NCBI GenBank assembly: GCA_002373375.1 | Contig: DFLE01000004.1 | Location: 1-64,000, forward strand | DNA length: 64,000 nt | Direction: 5' to 3' | From: Prevotellaceae bacterium UBA3627 | GTDB lineage: Bacteria; Bacteroidota; Bacteroidia; Bacteroidales; Bacteroidaceae | Shown here: positions 8,439 through 17,163 of the stretch, in pieces | Layout of the letters: the number at the start of each line of letters is the position of its first letter | Position numbering within the stretch: position 1 is the stretch's first letter | The notes under the pieces: generated by a model | Told to the model about the DNA's origin: nothing | The model's database searches: none | Seen by the model: the letters and a program-made list of their open reading frames with translations, nothing else | Program-made: the position numbers and the translations under genes

Positions 8439-11400
8439 ATGATTAGGAGATTAACGACATTTACACTTGCTGTGCTCGCCACCCTTACCGTGGCGGCACA
8501 GAGCATTATCACCGGTACGGTGAGTGATTCACGCACTGGCGAGGCCCTCATAGGCGCAGCAGTGAAAGTAATTAACGAGAAAGGCCACGGAGTGGTGACC
8601 GACATTAACGGTCAGTTCTCTCTAAGCACACGCCACGAGGCTCCGCTAACCCTGAGCGTGGAGTATGTGGGCTACCGTCCGCTTGACATTGAGGTGTATG
8701 ACTTTGACGAGCCACTCAACATATCACTCATTGACAACTCAAACCGTCTTGAGGAGGTTGTGGTGGTAGGTTACGGCACACAGAAGCGTACACAGCTGAC
8801 AGGCTCTGTCACTACTATCGCCTCTGACATTTTTGAGAAGGCCGTGACTCCCACACTTGACGGAGCGCTGCAGGGACAGGTGGCAGGCCTCAACGTCACT
8901 GCCGCCAGCGGTCAGCCGGGCGCAGACGCACAGATACGCATACGCGGCGGTAACTCCGTAAACGCATCCAACGAACCTCTGTATGTCATTGACGGCTTTA
9001 TCTACTTCCGTGACACAGAGAGCAGCAGCACTGGTCTGGGAGGTTTCAGCTCTGGCATCAGTCCTCTGGCTACCGTCAACCCACAGGACATTGAGTCTAT
9101 CGAGGTACTGAAAGATGTGTCTGCCACTGCCATCTACGGCTCACGCGGCGCCAACGGCGTGATAATCGTCACCACCAAGCGCGGACAGGTAGGTCAGAAG
9201 AAGCCTGTCATCAACTACACCTACTCCATCGGCGCCAGTCACGTGGGCAGGAAACTTGACCTGCTGAACGCAACGGAGTGGGCTGCATTCCAGAAGAAGT
9301 ACTTTGGCAACAAAGGCGGTTATACGGATGAACAGATAGCACAACTGGGCAAAGGCACGGACTGGCAGTCTGAGGTTCTACGTACAGCAATACAGCAGCA
9401 GCACGACCTCAGCATCAGCGGTGCGACAGAGAAAAGCCGCTACGCCTTCTCTGCAAGCTACACTGACCAGGACGGCATAATACTCAACTCTGGTTTCCAA
9501 CGCTACAACTTCCACACGAACAATGAATGGGAACTGCAGAAGGGACTGCACTTCGGTGTTAACGCCACCTACGGACGTTCACGTCAGCAGGGACTCACTA
9601 ACACTGAGGGACTGCAGAGCAAGTCTTCTACCTCACCTTTCTCTGCAGGCATCACCAACAGCTTCGTATATGCACTGCTGACACCTCCGGTAGTCAACGT
9701 ATATAATGCCGACGGTTCATATAACTTCAACAACCCATATGAATATGCTTACTTCGCTATCGGCGACCATGCCTCTAACGCTGTCTATGACCTGAAGGAG
9801 AGCGTGGCACAGAATACGAACAACTACCTCTTGTCTAACGTATGGGCAACCTACCGCATAGGACACTTCCTGCTGAAGGCCTCTGTAGGTCTGTCAAGCG
9901 AGAAGCTCACACAGGAGTTCTTCTCAGGCGCATACACCTCTCTGGGTATGGCTACAGAGGGCATAGGAGGCACAGGCAACCGACAGACCGACGTATGGCA
10001 GCAGGAATACACAGCTAACTACAACCGCGAGTTCCAAGAGGGCAAGCACACTGTAGATGCTCTTGTAGGTTTTACACGCCAGACTCAGACATCCACCTAC
10101 AACAACATACAGACAAACCACTTCACCAACGAGGCGTTGAAGCAATACAACCTGGGAGACGGTGCAAACATTTATACTCCGCAGACAGGTATTTCCGAGT
10201 CTTCACTCAATTCGTTGATAGCACGCGTGAACTACTCACTGCTCGACCGCTACAACGTAACAGCCACACTGCGTGCCGATGAGTCAAGCCGTTTCTCTTC
10301 AGGCAACCGCTGGGGATGGTTCCCGTCTATAGGTATCTCATGGAACGCAAACAAGGAGGCTTTCCTGCAGCGCTTCTCTAAGTTGGATTACCTGAAGGTG
10401 CGTCTCTCTGCCGGCACAGTAGGCAATCAGGAGATTTCAGACTATGCATTCTCCACCTCCTACTCCACCGGCTCATACGCTGGCTCAAGCAGCTACGCCA
10501 AGCAGAACACCGCAAACAACAACCTGAAATGGGAGACAACGGCAAGCTATAACCTTGGCTTTGACCTCGGACTGTGGCATGATCGTCTGAACGTAGTCTT
10601 CGACCTTTATTACAAGAAGACATCAGACCTGCTCCTCATAGTCCCGGTAGGCTTTGCCTCTGGTGTAAGCACACAGTTACAGAACGTAGGCAACGTAGTG
10701 AACCGCGGCGTGGAACTTGCCGCAACATGGAACCCGATACACAAGCGTTCACGCTCTCTGTCAATAACTGGCAACATAGCCCTGAACCATAACGAGATAA
10801 CAGAGATGGGAAGTGCCAAGGATATTTTGCAGGGCTCAGACAGCCAGCAGATACTGCGCAAAGGTGAGTCTCTCGGTTCTTTCTACGGACTGCAGTTCCT
10901 CGGCATAGTACAGCAGGGCGAGGATGTAAGCGCACTGCCTACCGTCAACGGACTGACACCGAAAGCCGGTGACGTCAAGTACCTTGACGCTGACGGCAAC
11001 GGACGAATAGACGGCAACGATCGCCAGATACTGGGTAGCATACAGCCTAAGGCTATATACGGTCTGCAGTTGCAGTACACCTACCGTCGCTTTGACTTCT
11101 CTGCGGCCTTCTCAGGCTCTTATGGCGCAAAGCTCTACAACGCACTGGGCCGCAGACTGGAACAGACAGGCGACTCCTACAATGTGCTTACCACTGTATT
11201 GTCATCATGGACACCAGAAGCTGGAGGTAACGTGCTGCCACTGGCTACCACCACAAGACCGTTCTCATATATCGACAGCCGTTATGTAGAGAATGCCTCT
11301 TACTTCAAACTGAAGAACCTCACAGTGGCTTACCGTCTGCCTCTTCCGAGACACTTCCCTGCTAAGGTAAGACTGTCTCTCACTGCAACAAACCTCTTCA

Positions 11401-11507
11401 CCATCACTCCTTACAAGGGATATGACCCAGAGGTTGCAGGTGGTACGGACTACGGAGCATACCCATCATCACGCACATTTACATTCGGCGTGAACGTGAC
11501 ACTATAA
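8439..11507 (+). CDS. SusC/RagA-family TonB-dependent outer-membrane transporter
   Basis: This 1022-residue protein has a signal peptide (about 20 residues) and a carboxypeptidase-D-like barrel domain (ITGTVSDSRTGEALIGAAV...). The SusC signature EEVVVVGYGTQKRTQLTGSV lies near residue 105. A plug domain (GQVAGLNVTAASGQPGADAQIRIRGG; VLKDVSATAIYGSRGANGVIIVTTK) precedes a 22-strand-type barrel ending in RTFTFGVNVTL. SusC proteins import a nutrient with a SusD lid using TonB energy. The matching SusD is not adjacent but about 3.7 kb downstream, behind four opposite-strand genes. The substrate is unknown: no glycoside hydrolase or sigma/anti-sigma pair is present. Confidence 0.95.
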   Translation: MIRRLTTFTLAVLATLTVAAQSIITGTVSDSRTGEALIGAAVKVINEKGHGVVTDINGQFSLSTRHEAPLTLSVEYVGYRPLDIEVYDFDEPLNISLIDNSNRLEEVVVVGYGTQKRTQLTGSVTTIASDIFEKAVTPTLDGALQGQVAGLNVTAASGQPGADAQIRIRGGNSVNASNEPLYVIDGFIYFRDTESSSTGLGGFSSGISPLATVNPQDIESIEVLKDVSATAIYGSRGANGVIIVTTKRGQVGQKKPVINYTYSIGASHVGRKLDLLNATEWAAFQKKYFGNKGGYTDEQIAQLGKGTDWQSEVLRTAIQQQHDLSISGATEKSRYAFSASYTDQDGIILNSGFQRYNFHTNNEWELQKGLHFGVNATYGRSRQQGLTNTEGLQSKSSTSPFSAGITNSFVYALLTPPVVNVYNADGSYNFNNPYEYAYFAIGDHASNAVYDLKESVAQNTNNYLLSNVWATYRIGHFLLKASVGLSSEKLTQEFFSGAYTSLGMATEGIGGTGNRQTDVWQQEYTANYNREFQEGKHTVDALVGFTRQTQTSTYNNIQTNHFTNEALKQYNLGDGANIYTPQTGISESSLNSLIARVNYSLLDRYNVTATLRADESSRFSSGNRWGWFPSIGISWNANKEAFLQRFSKLDYLKVRLSAGTVGNQEISDYAFSTSYSTGSYAGSSSYAKQNTANNNLKWETTASYNLGFDLGLWHDRLNVVFDLYYKKTSDLLLIVPVGFASGVSTQLQNVGNVVNRGVELAATWNPIHKRSRSLSITGNIALNHNEITEMGSAKDILQGSDSQQILRKGESLGSFYGLQFLGIVQQGEDVSALPTVNGLTPKAGDVKYLDADGNGRIDGNDRQILGSIQPKAIYGLQLQYTYRRFDFSAAFSGSYGAKLYNALGRRLEQTGDSYNVLTTVLSSWTPEAGGNVLPLATTTRPFSYIDSRYVENASYFKLKNLTVAYRLPLPRHFPAKVRLSLTATNLFTITPYKGYDPEVAGGTDYGAYPSSRTFTFGVNVTL

Positions 11508-11513
11508 ACAAAT

Positions 11514-11557
11514 AGTAACGAGGCTTGATACAGAATATAGTATCAAGCCTCGTTACT
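11514..11557. terminator. Bidirectional terminator after susC
   Basis: An 18-bp perfect stem (11514-11531 with 11540-11557, arm AGTAACGAGGCTTGATAC) and T-run lie between convergent susC and the YbjQ gene. Confidence 0.9.
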
Positions 11558-11584
11558 TTTTATCATCTCTAATGTACTCTCACA

Positions 11585-11902
11585 TTATATCACTACTGCA
11601 GTACCGCTGACTGCCACCATAAGCATGGAGTTGTTCTGTCCTATGGTCTCATAGTCAATGTCTATACCTACGATGGCATTGGCACCGAGTTGCTGAGCAC
11701 GTTGCTGCATCTCTTCCATTGACGTGTCTTTCGCCTCGCGCAGCACTTTCTCATAACTGCCAGAGCGTCCACCGATAACGTCGCGGATGCTTGCGAAGAA
11801 GTCTTTTACAAAGTTAGCACCGATGATAGTCTCACCGGTTACGACGCCCTTATATTCCCTTATAGGGCGTCCCTCAATCTGTGGAGTTGTTGTTATTATC
11901 AT
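11585..11902 (-). CDS. YbjQ/UPF0145-family protein
   Basis: A 105-residue soluble protein matching the YbjQ family over its full length: GRPIREYKGVVTGETIIGANF, a central helix region (AREAxxxMxxxAxxLGANAIVGIDIDYETI) and a C-terminal VAVSGTAVVI strand. Structures in the family form pentameric rings; the old name heavy-metal-binding domain is not backed by function. The gene begins a minus-strand block of four genes lying between susC and susD. It has no obvious link to its neighbours. Confidence 0.85.
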   Translation of the reverse strand: MIITTTPQIEGRPIREYKGVVTGETIIGANFVKDFFASIRDVIGGRSGSYEKVLREAKDTSMEEMQQRAQQLGANAIVGIDIDYETIGQNNSMLMVAVSGTAVVI

Positions 11903-11936
11903 AGTTATATCTTGTTAGTGTATTTTCTTTAACAGC

Positions 11937-13226
11937 CTACGCGCAGGCCAGCAGCCTTATCATGCCCATGACCTCAAAGAACATGGCTATGCCGAGGTGT
12001 ATGATGATGCCGCCCCACAGGTGGTGGGTGCGATAGGCAAGGATGCCGAGCATGTAGCCGCCAATGATTGACGAGCACAATTCAAGATCGGGTTTGCCAA
12101 GGTGTACGCACATATATGTTACTGCCATGGGCAACACGGCACGCGGTCCGAGCCATCGAGCCAGTCCTATCACCATAGCACCACGGAACATACTCTCCAC
12201 GGCGAGGAAGTCATTGGCATAGCATAGTTCAAACAGCGCGGCTATGCGCAGCTTGTCCCATCCGAAGGCTCCGTCGTAGTATGTTATCTGCATCTTTGGG
12301 TAGAACTCCAGGAACTGCGGGGTGAACGACACCAACAGGAACAGCGGCAGCAACATTATATATATAAGGGCATACACACGCAGGTATTTCCTTGAGCGAT
12401 GCAATCCGAACAGTCCCACTCTTCCCGTCACTGCCCAGTGGAACACGCACAGCAACATAAGTATGAATACAGAGCGGAAGAAGAATGAGCCTACGAGCTG
12501 CAAGTAGAACTTCTCCTTATAGAACATATCGGTATTCATCAACCACTCCCGGTAATTATCAAAGCCCTGTCCGGCTCCGTCGATGGCTACAAGCAACAAC
12601 GGCAACACCCATACCTGCCACTGACGTAGCCGCCACGACTCATGATGCATCAGCACCGTAGGTATCATCACGATATAGTATGCCGCAGCATAGACCATTA
12701 GCAGACGCAACATAGATGTGCCGTCATCGTATGACGGTGCTATGATGATGTCATATATATTAAAGCACGTCTGTCCTATAATGATCAGCACCGCCAGCAA
12801 TGCCACATACAAGTACTTCAGTGGCATGAAGTCGCGTCGTATGAATCTGGCTATGTCGCCAATGAACTGCCCCACCTCATGCAGCAGCGTACCCTTCTTC
12901 ACGAACAAGTGCCACCATCCGAAAGGTTTCCTCGTCCTCTTGTAATCCAGACGACGCTCCATGGCATAAGCTTCCCGTTCAAAATACAACATATAGTAGG
13001 CCTTCATGAAACTGCGACACTGCACAGCCCTAACCAGCCACTCTATGCTATACCATAGCATAAAGCCTACATACCCTAATTCCCTCTGTTGCAGGGTGTG
13101 TATGTACTCATGGTTCTTGTCCACCTCACTCAGCCTTCCTTTGTCGCTGCGACAAAAGATGATGCCGAAGATATTCGTGGCAAGGAACTTGCCGAAAGGG
13201 AAATATTTATTGTAAATTATTTTCAT
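11937..13226 (-). CDS. CPBP-type membrane protease with N-terminal HExxH segment
   Basis: This 429-residue membrane protein starts at ATG 13226; a GTG four codons upstream lies inside a repeat element and is less likely. The C-terminal half carries degenerate CPBP (Abi/Rce1-like) glutamic protease motifs: VESMFRG (usually EExxxR), a CVHLGKP motif and a final IIIHLGIAMFFE helix. The N-terminal 100 residues hold HEYIH at 39-43, followed by a Trp-rich WYSIEWLVR stretch, a segment known in small Bacteroidota proteins with a zinc-protease-like motif. The two parts together look like a fusion. Substrates are unknown. Confidence 0.75.
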   Translation of the reverse strand: MKIIYNKYFPFGKFLATNIFGIIFCRSDKGRLSEVDKNHEYIHTLQQRELGYVGFMLWYSIEWLVRAVQCRSFMKAYYMLYFEREAYAMERRLDYKRTRKPFGWWHLFVKKGTLLHEVGQFIGDIARFIRRDFMPLKYLYVALLAVLIIIGQTCFNIYDIIIAPSYDDGTSMLRLLMVYAAAYYIVMIPTVLMHHESWRLRQWQVWVLPLLLVAIDGAGQGFDNYREWLMNTDMFYKEKFYLQLVGSFFFRSVFILMLLCVFHWAVTGRVGLFGLHRSRKYLRVYALIYIMLLPLFLLVSFTPQFLEFYPKMQITYYDGAFGWDKLRIAALFELCYANDFLAVESMFRGAMVIGLARWLGPRAVLPMAVTYMCVHLGKPDLELCSSIIGGYMLGILAYRTHHLWGGIIIHLGIAMFFEVMGMIRLLACA

Positions 13227-13232
13227 AATGAA

Positions 13233-13260
13233 CCCCACCCCGACCCTCCCAAGGGAGGGA
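13233..13260. repeat. GC-rich intergenic repeat, copy 1
   Basis: CCCCACCCCGACCCTCCC followed by AAGGGAGGGA forms a small hairpin. Related copies occur at 19985-20016 (inverted), 40875-40907 and 51439-51475 (degenerate). Confidence 0.75.
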
Positions 13261-13280
13261 GACGCAGACTGGGGGTATTA

Positions 13281-14609
13281 TTAATTATTGACCATGAATT
13301 GCGAATCGCTCTCTATTACAACCTTCTTGCCTGTCACAGGATGGATGAACTCCAGTCGTGAGGCGTGCAGATACATACGCGGAGCATCCATGCTGCCATA
13401 TAGTTTGTCGCCCAGTATAGGACAGTCCAATCCGTCACTGTGGGCACAGTGCATACGCAGTTGGTGTGTGCGTCCCGTCAACGGTCGCAGCAGCGCCATG
13501 CGTCCTTTTATCTCATACTCTGTTACCGCCTCCTTGCCGTGCTCATAGTCAACACACTGACGCGGACGATTGAGGAAGTCAGCAGACAGTGGCAGGCTTA
13601 TCGTACCGCTACGCTCTCCCATCTCTCTCTCCAATATCGCCACATACTCTTTCTTCACCCCTTCATGCCGGGCAAACAACCGCTGCATAGCTACAAACAC
13701 CTCGTCGGTCTTCGCTGCCAAGAGTATGCCCGAGGTGTCCATATCAAGTCGGTGCGTCACCCTGTGGCCTATCATATCCTGTGCATTAGGCAACTGCCTC
13801 TTGCCTGGTACAGACAGCAGTCCACAAGGCTTGTCTATTGCTATGAGCCAAGGGTCTTCATAGAGGAGCGTTAAGTGCCGGGTGTCCTGTGGCATCTTAC
13901 CTTCGCTCAATGAAAGTAATGCCCTTCCTTCTCTCTTCACTTTTCCCTCATCTCTCATCATCCACCATATTATAGGTTGGCAACGCGACTGACACGGTTC
14001 ATAGAATCTTCCGTGATGCCTTACCTCTCCTTTTGGCGATTCGCCATACCAGAACTCTGCCAGTGCCAGCGGCTTCAGTCCGTGGCTGTTGGCATAGTTC
14101 AGCAGTTTCGGAGCACAGCACTCTCCCGTGCCGCTTGGTGGAACGGTTTGGTGCAGCGCATTGCGCTTAGCATACTCACCGAATACTTCCAGTACACTGG
14201 CGCTCCCACCCTCCGGATTCGTTATACGGAACTGTGTGAACAGCCATCGCTGCAAAGCCTGCGAGCGTTCCTTGCGCTCCGCCCTTATAGCGTCCAACCG
14301 ACGTCGCTCATCACCCTTCACGTTGATGCCGCGATATTTCTCCACCTCTTTGTTCAGCTGCGTTATCTCCGCCTCATGAGTCTTGAAATACCCGTCGGGC
14401 TGCAGATAGTCGAATATCGCCGGCACATAGCCGTCCCAGTCCGACCGTCCCAGCATCTGTCCAGAATAAGCCTTCAGCATACCGCCGTCATACAACAGGA
14501 AACCAAACATCTTGCCACGTCCCACTTCCTCACGCCATTCGGTGTGAGCCTCAATGTCGGCCATGACCTCTTGCTTCGCTTTCTCCAGTGTTTCGTCAGT
14601 GACAATCAT
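13281..14609 (-). CDS. RluA-family pseudouridine synthase with extra N-terminal domain
   Basis: This 442-residue protein has the RluA catalytic core in its C-terminal 210 residues: YEDPWLIAIDKPCGLLSVPGK, VTHRLDMDTSGILLAAKT with the catalytic Asp after HRL, EYVAILE and the RTHQLRMHCAH motif. RluA enzymes make pseudouridine in 23S rRNA or tRNA. The N-terminal 220 residues include a charged coiled-coil-like stretch (EAEITQLNKEVEKYRG...RRLDAIRAERKERSQ) and SGTGECCAPKLLNYA, an extension seen in a long subgroup found in Bacteroidota and gammaproteobacteria. There is no S4 domain. The target RNA is not predictable. Confidence 0.88.
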   Translation of the reverse strand: MIVTDETLEKAKQEVMADIEAHTEWREEVGRGKMFGFLLYDGGMLKAYSGQMLGRSDWDGYVPAIFDYLQPDGYFKTHEAEITQLNKEVEKYRGINVKGDERRRLDAIRAERKERSQALQRWLFTQFRITNPEGGSASVLEVFGEYAKRNALHQTVPPSGTGECCAPKLLNYANSHGLKPLALAEFWYGESPKGEVRHHGRFYEPCQSRCQPIIWWMMRDEGKVKREGRALLSLSEGKMPQDTRHLTLLYEDPWLIAIDKPCGLLSVPGKRQLPNAQDMIGHRVTHRLDMDTSGILLAAKTDEVFVAMQRLFARHEGVKKEYVAILEREMGERSGTISLPLSADFLNRPRQCVDYEHGKEAVTEYEIKGRMALLRPLTGRTHQLRMHCAHSDGLDCPILGDKLYGSMDAPRMYLHASRLEFIHPVTGKKVVIESDSQFMVNN

Positions 14610-14615
14610 ATCACA

Positions 14616-14999
14616 CTATCTGTCTGCCTCCTGTTCCGTCTCTTGATTTTCCTGTTCTCTCTCTGGCTCATTGAGCATTCTCTCATTATACCGCGAGGTG
14701 CGATACATATCAACCAGCTTATAATATCTCCAGATGACCAACGCCGCCAATATCATCTTGGCATACGGCATCCTGCCCATTGCCACTATATCATACACAA
14801 CGGCAAAGACAACCAGCGCCAGCACCACTCCCCATATTATAAGTTGCTTGCGCAATATACGGCATACGCCGTTCCAGTCTCCCACCTCTATCATACTCTC
14901 TATATCCTCTCCCATCTGTTTCTCCTTCCGCTTCTTATAGCTGTACAAGAAGTAAAAGACAACAGACACTGCCAAGACAATAAGTAAAGTTTCCTGCAT
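14616..14999 (-). CDS. Small membrane protein of unknown function
   Basis: This 127-residue protein has one N-terminal membrane segment (residues about 4-20), a cytoplasmic basic stretch, and two hydrophobic segments around 52-70 and 80-92 (IIWGVVLALVVFAVVYDIV; ILAALVIWRYYKL). It ends in a Glu/Gln-rich tail. Its stop lies 6 bp from the RluA-type gene's start, so the two are probably co-transcribed. I do not recognise the family. Confidence 0.7.
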   Translation of the reverse strand: MQETLLIVLAVSVVFYFLYSYKKRKEKQMGEDIESMIEVGDWNGVCRILRKQLIIWGVVLALVVFAVVYDIVAMGRMPYAKMILAALVIWRYYKLVDMYRTSRYNERMLNEPEREQENQETEQEADR

Positions 15000-15145
15000 A
15001 ACACTTATATACCTTTATATACTGAACTACAAAATTACACAAAAAAATCTATATCACAAAATATCACGCGCGGATAGCAAAATACCCGAACACATTATAT
15101 ATATAAGAGCAGGAATACGCATAAACTACAGAAAAAAGGCCATAA

Positions 15146-15235
15146 TACCATATTCATGGTATCGGAATACCCCGAAAGGGCGATTGTGCAGGTGCGGAAA
15201 AGGCAGTAATTTTGCATTCAGAAAACAAGACAAGA
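15146..15235 (+). promoter_or_regulatory. Operator and promoter of the uptake locus, copy 2
   Basis: The inverted repeat TACCAT-ATTC-ATGGTA (15146-15161), TTG (15184-15186), 20 bp and TAATTTTG (15207-15214) have the same sequence and spacing as the copy at 7323-7412. Confidence 0.85.
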
Positions 15236-15267
15236 CAACATTAACAAAAAAAGAAAGGAGATTAGAC

Positions 15268-16926
15268 ATGAAGAAAAAAACACTTTTCCTATCAGCTGTA
15301 GCAGCACTCACTTTGCAAAGTGGTTTCACATCATGCTCGTCAGACGACAACGCAACAGGAAACCAAGTAAACATCGATAATGTAGTAGCCGACGACGCCA
15401 GCGCCCTGGCACTCGTCAATGGCGTGTACTCCCACTGGCAGCCACTGAGCTCATCATTCTCATTCATCATTGAACTGAACTCCAACAAGCTCATCTCGTT
15501 TGAGGGCGAAGAGGGCGAGGCTGGTCCGGTGAACTCACGTTTCGAGCAGGAGCCTACCACATGGTATCAAGTAAAGATATTCAACCACCTGCTTCTGGGT
15601 GTGGCACAGAACAACGAAAACATCGTAACGCTCAACAACTCTCTTGCTGCCGGCAAGATAACACAGGAAGGATACAATGCCGCTGTAGGTAAGGCTAAGT
15701 TTCTCCGCGCACTGGCTTACCTGAAACTTGTCCAGCTATGGGGCGAAGTACCAGTATTCACAGAGAATGGCGGTTCTACGACCGAGCGCAAGTCAATAGA
15801 CGAAGTATTCAACCAGATTGTATCAGACTTCACCGACGCAGAGTCTCTGCTGAAAAACTACAACGGAGACCCACGCATACCGTCAAAGCAGGCCGCACAA
15901 GGACTGTTGGCACGTACCTACCTGGTATGGGGTGACAACCCTCTTACTCAGTCACAAGTGGCAGCCATAGCCAACACACAGACCGACCCTGCTTTCACCA
16001 AGACCGACTCACGTCTGGAGAAGGCCGTAGAGTATGCCGACAAGGTCATCAACAGCCACCTGCTTGCACTCGACCCAGATTATAACAAACTGTGGGGACG
16101 CGAGTATGAGAGCAACAAGCGCGGCACTAACGAGCACCTCTTCACCATAGCTCATGACGGCGACGCATATGACGAGCAAGGTAACCACCAGACACACTGC
16201 TCATGGACCTTCCCATACCAAAATGGTGAGAACGGACGCGGATACAAGCAGAACCACACCGAGGTGGCTGACGACGACCTCTATGATGACTGGTATGCAG
16301 AGCAGCCCACCGACAAGCGACTGGCCGAGACCTACTTCACCTCCGTCGTGAACCCTGAGGACGGAAAGACATACCACTACTACTCACCTGTATATACTCC
16401 AATCAACGGCAAGGGAGTGGACCAGAGCTACGATAACTCAGAGAACCTGGAGATAACCCAGAACTCCGTTGACCGCATCGAGATACGCTACGCCGAGGTA
16501 CTGCTCATCAAGGCCGAGGCACTGGTACAGCTGGGACGTAACAGCGAGGCAGCAGAGCCATTCAATCAGTTGCGCACACGTGCCGGCATTGCGACTGTTG
16601 ACCCTGCGGTAGGTCCTACATTTGACGAGATCAAACGTGAGTGGGACTATGAGTTCACATACGAGCAGTTCTCTGTTCTTAACTCATACCGTTGGAAGAA
16701 CCTCATAGCATCTGTCAAGGAGGTACAGCACTACAAGCACTTCGCTGATGACTGGCAGACATCACTGGGGCAGACATACACTGCCGACCAGGCTACCTAC
16801 TTCGGCAAGGTGCACACACACCTCAAGGCTAAGTTTAACAATGTGCGCGGCAAACACTACCGCCAGCCTATCCCGACAGGATTGTCAAAAGAAGACCTCG
16901 GCATCAGCCAGAACCCAGGATACTAA
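15268..16926 (+). CDS. SusD/RagB-family outer-membrane lipoprotein
   Basis: 552 residues from ATG 15268. An in-frame ATG at 15184 lies inside the promoter, so it is rejected; a good AAAGGAG precedes 15268. The lipobox ends at C23 (GFTSC). SusD features include NSRFEQEPTTWYQVKIFNHLLLG, KAKFLRALAYLKLVQLWGEVPVF (the TPR-like SusD helix pair), ARTYLVWGDN, EIRYAEVLLIKAEALVQLGR and a C-terminal HYRQPIPTGLSKEDLGISQNPGY. SusD forms the ligand-binding lid of SusC. It is separated from susC but driven by a near copy of the same promoter, so it probably works with that SusC. Confidence 0.93.
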   Translation: MKKKTLFLSAVAALTLQSGFTSCSSDDNATGNQVNIDNVVADDASALALVNGVYSHWQPLSSSFSFIIELNSNKLISFEGEEGEAGPVNSRFEQEPTTWYQVKIFNHLLLGVAQNNENIVTLNNSLAAGKITQEGYNAAVGKAKFLRALAYLKLVQLWGEVPVFTENGGSTTERKSIDEVFNQIVSDFTDAESLLKNYNGDPRIPSKQAAQGLLARTYLVWGDNPLTQSQVAAIANTQTDPAFTKTDSRLEKAVEYADKVINSHLLALDPDYNKLWGREYESNKRGTNEHLFTIAHDGDAYDEQGNHQTHCSWTFPYQNGENGRGYKQNHTEVADDDLYDDWYAEQPTDKRLAETYFTSVVNPEDGKTYHYYSPVYTPINGKGVDQSYDNSENLEITQNSVDRIEIRYAEVLLIKAEALVQLGRNSEAAEPFNQLRTRAGIATVDPAVGPTFDEIKREWDYEFTYEQFSVLNSYRWKNLIASVKEVQHYKHFADDWQTSLGQTYTADQATYFGKVHTHLKAKFNNVRGKHYRQPIPTGLSKEDLGISQNPGY

Positions 16927-16976
16927 TATATATAACACAACACAAAGAATAATAACTCCTAATTTATAGTGCAAAG

Positions 16977-17014
16977 AAAGAGGACTGACGCTTCATTACA
17001 GCTCAGTCCTCTTT
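16977..17014 (+). terminator. susD terminator
   Basis: Stem AAAGAGGACTGA / TCAGTCCTCTTT (16977-16988 with 17003-17014) followed by a T-rich stretch. Confidence 0.85.
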
Positions 17015-17163
17015 TATTTATTATACAGACAATCACAAAGTGACACATTGTCCTCTCTTGTTGCCACAATGACACATTAACTGATGATGGAATGAGATTT
17101 GGGTTGTGTAAAAGCGTAAATACACAAAACAAAATCAAAACATTAGAAGAAAGGAGTTAGACT

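Noticed and set aside
15184..15267. Upstream ATG for susD
   Set aside because: It lies inside the promoter; ATG 15268 has a ribosome-binding site and gives a proper lipoprotein signal.
17017..17163. CIRCE-type heat-shock operator before clpB
   Set aside because: The TTAGCACTC-N9-GAGTGCTAA pattern is absent; only two TGACACAT direct motifs are seen.
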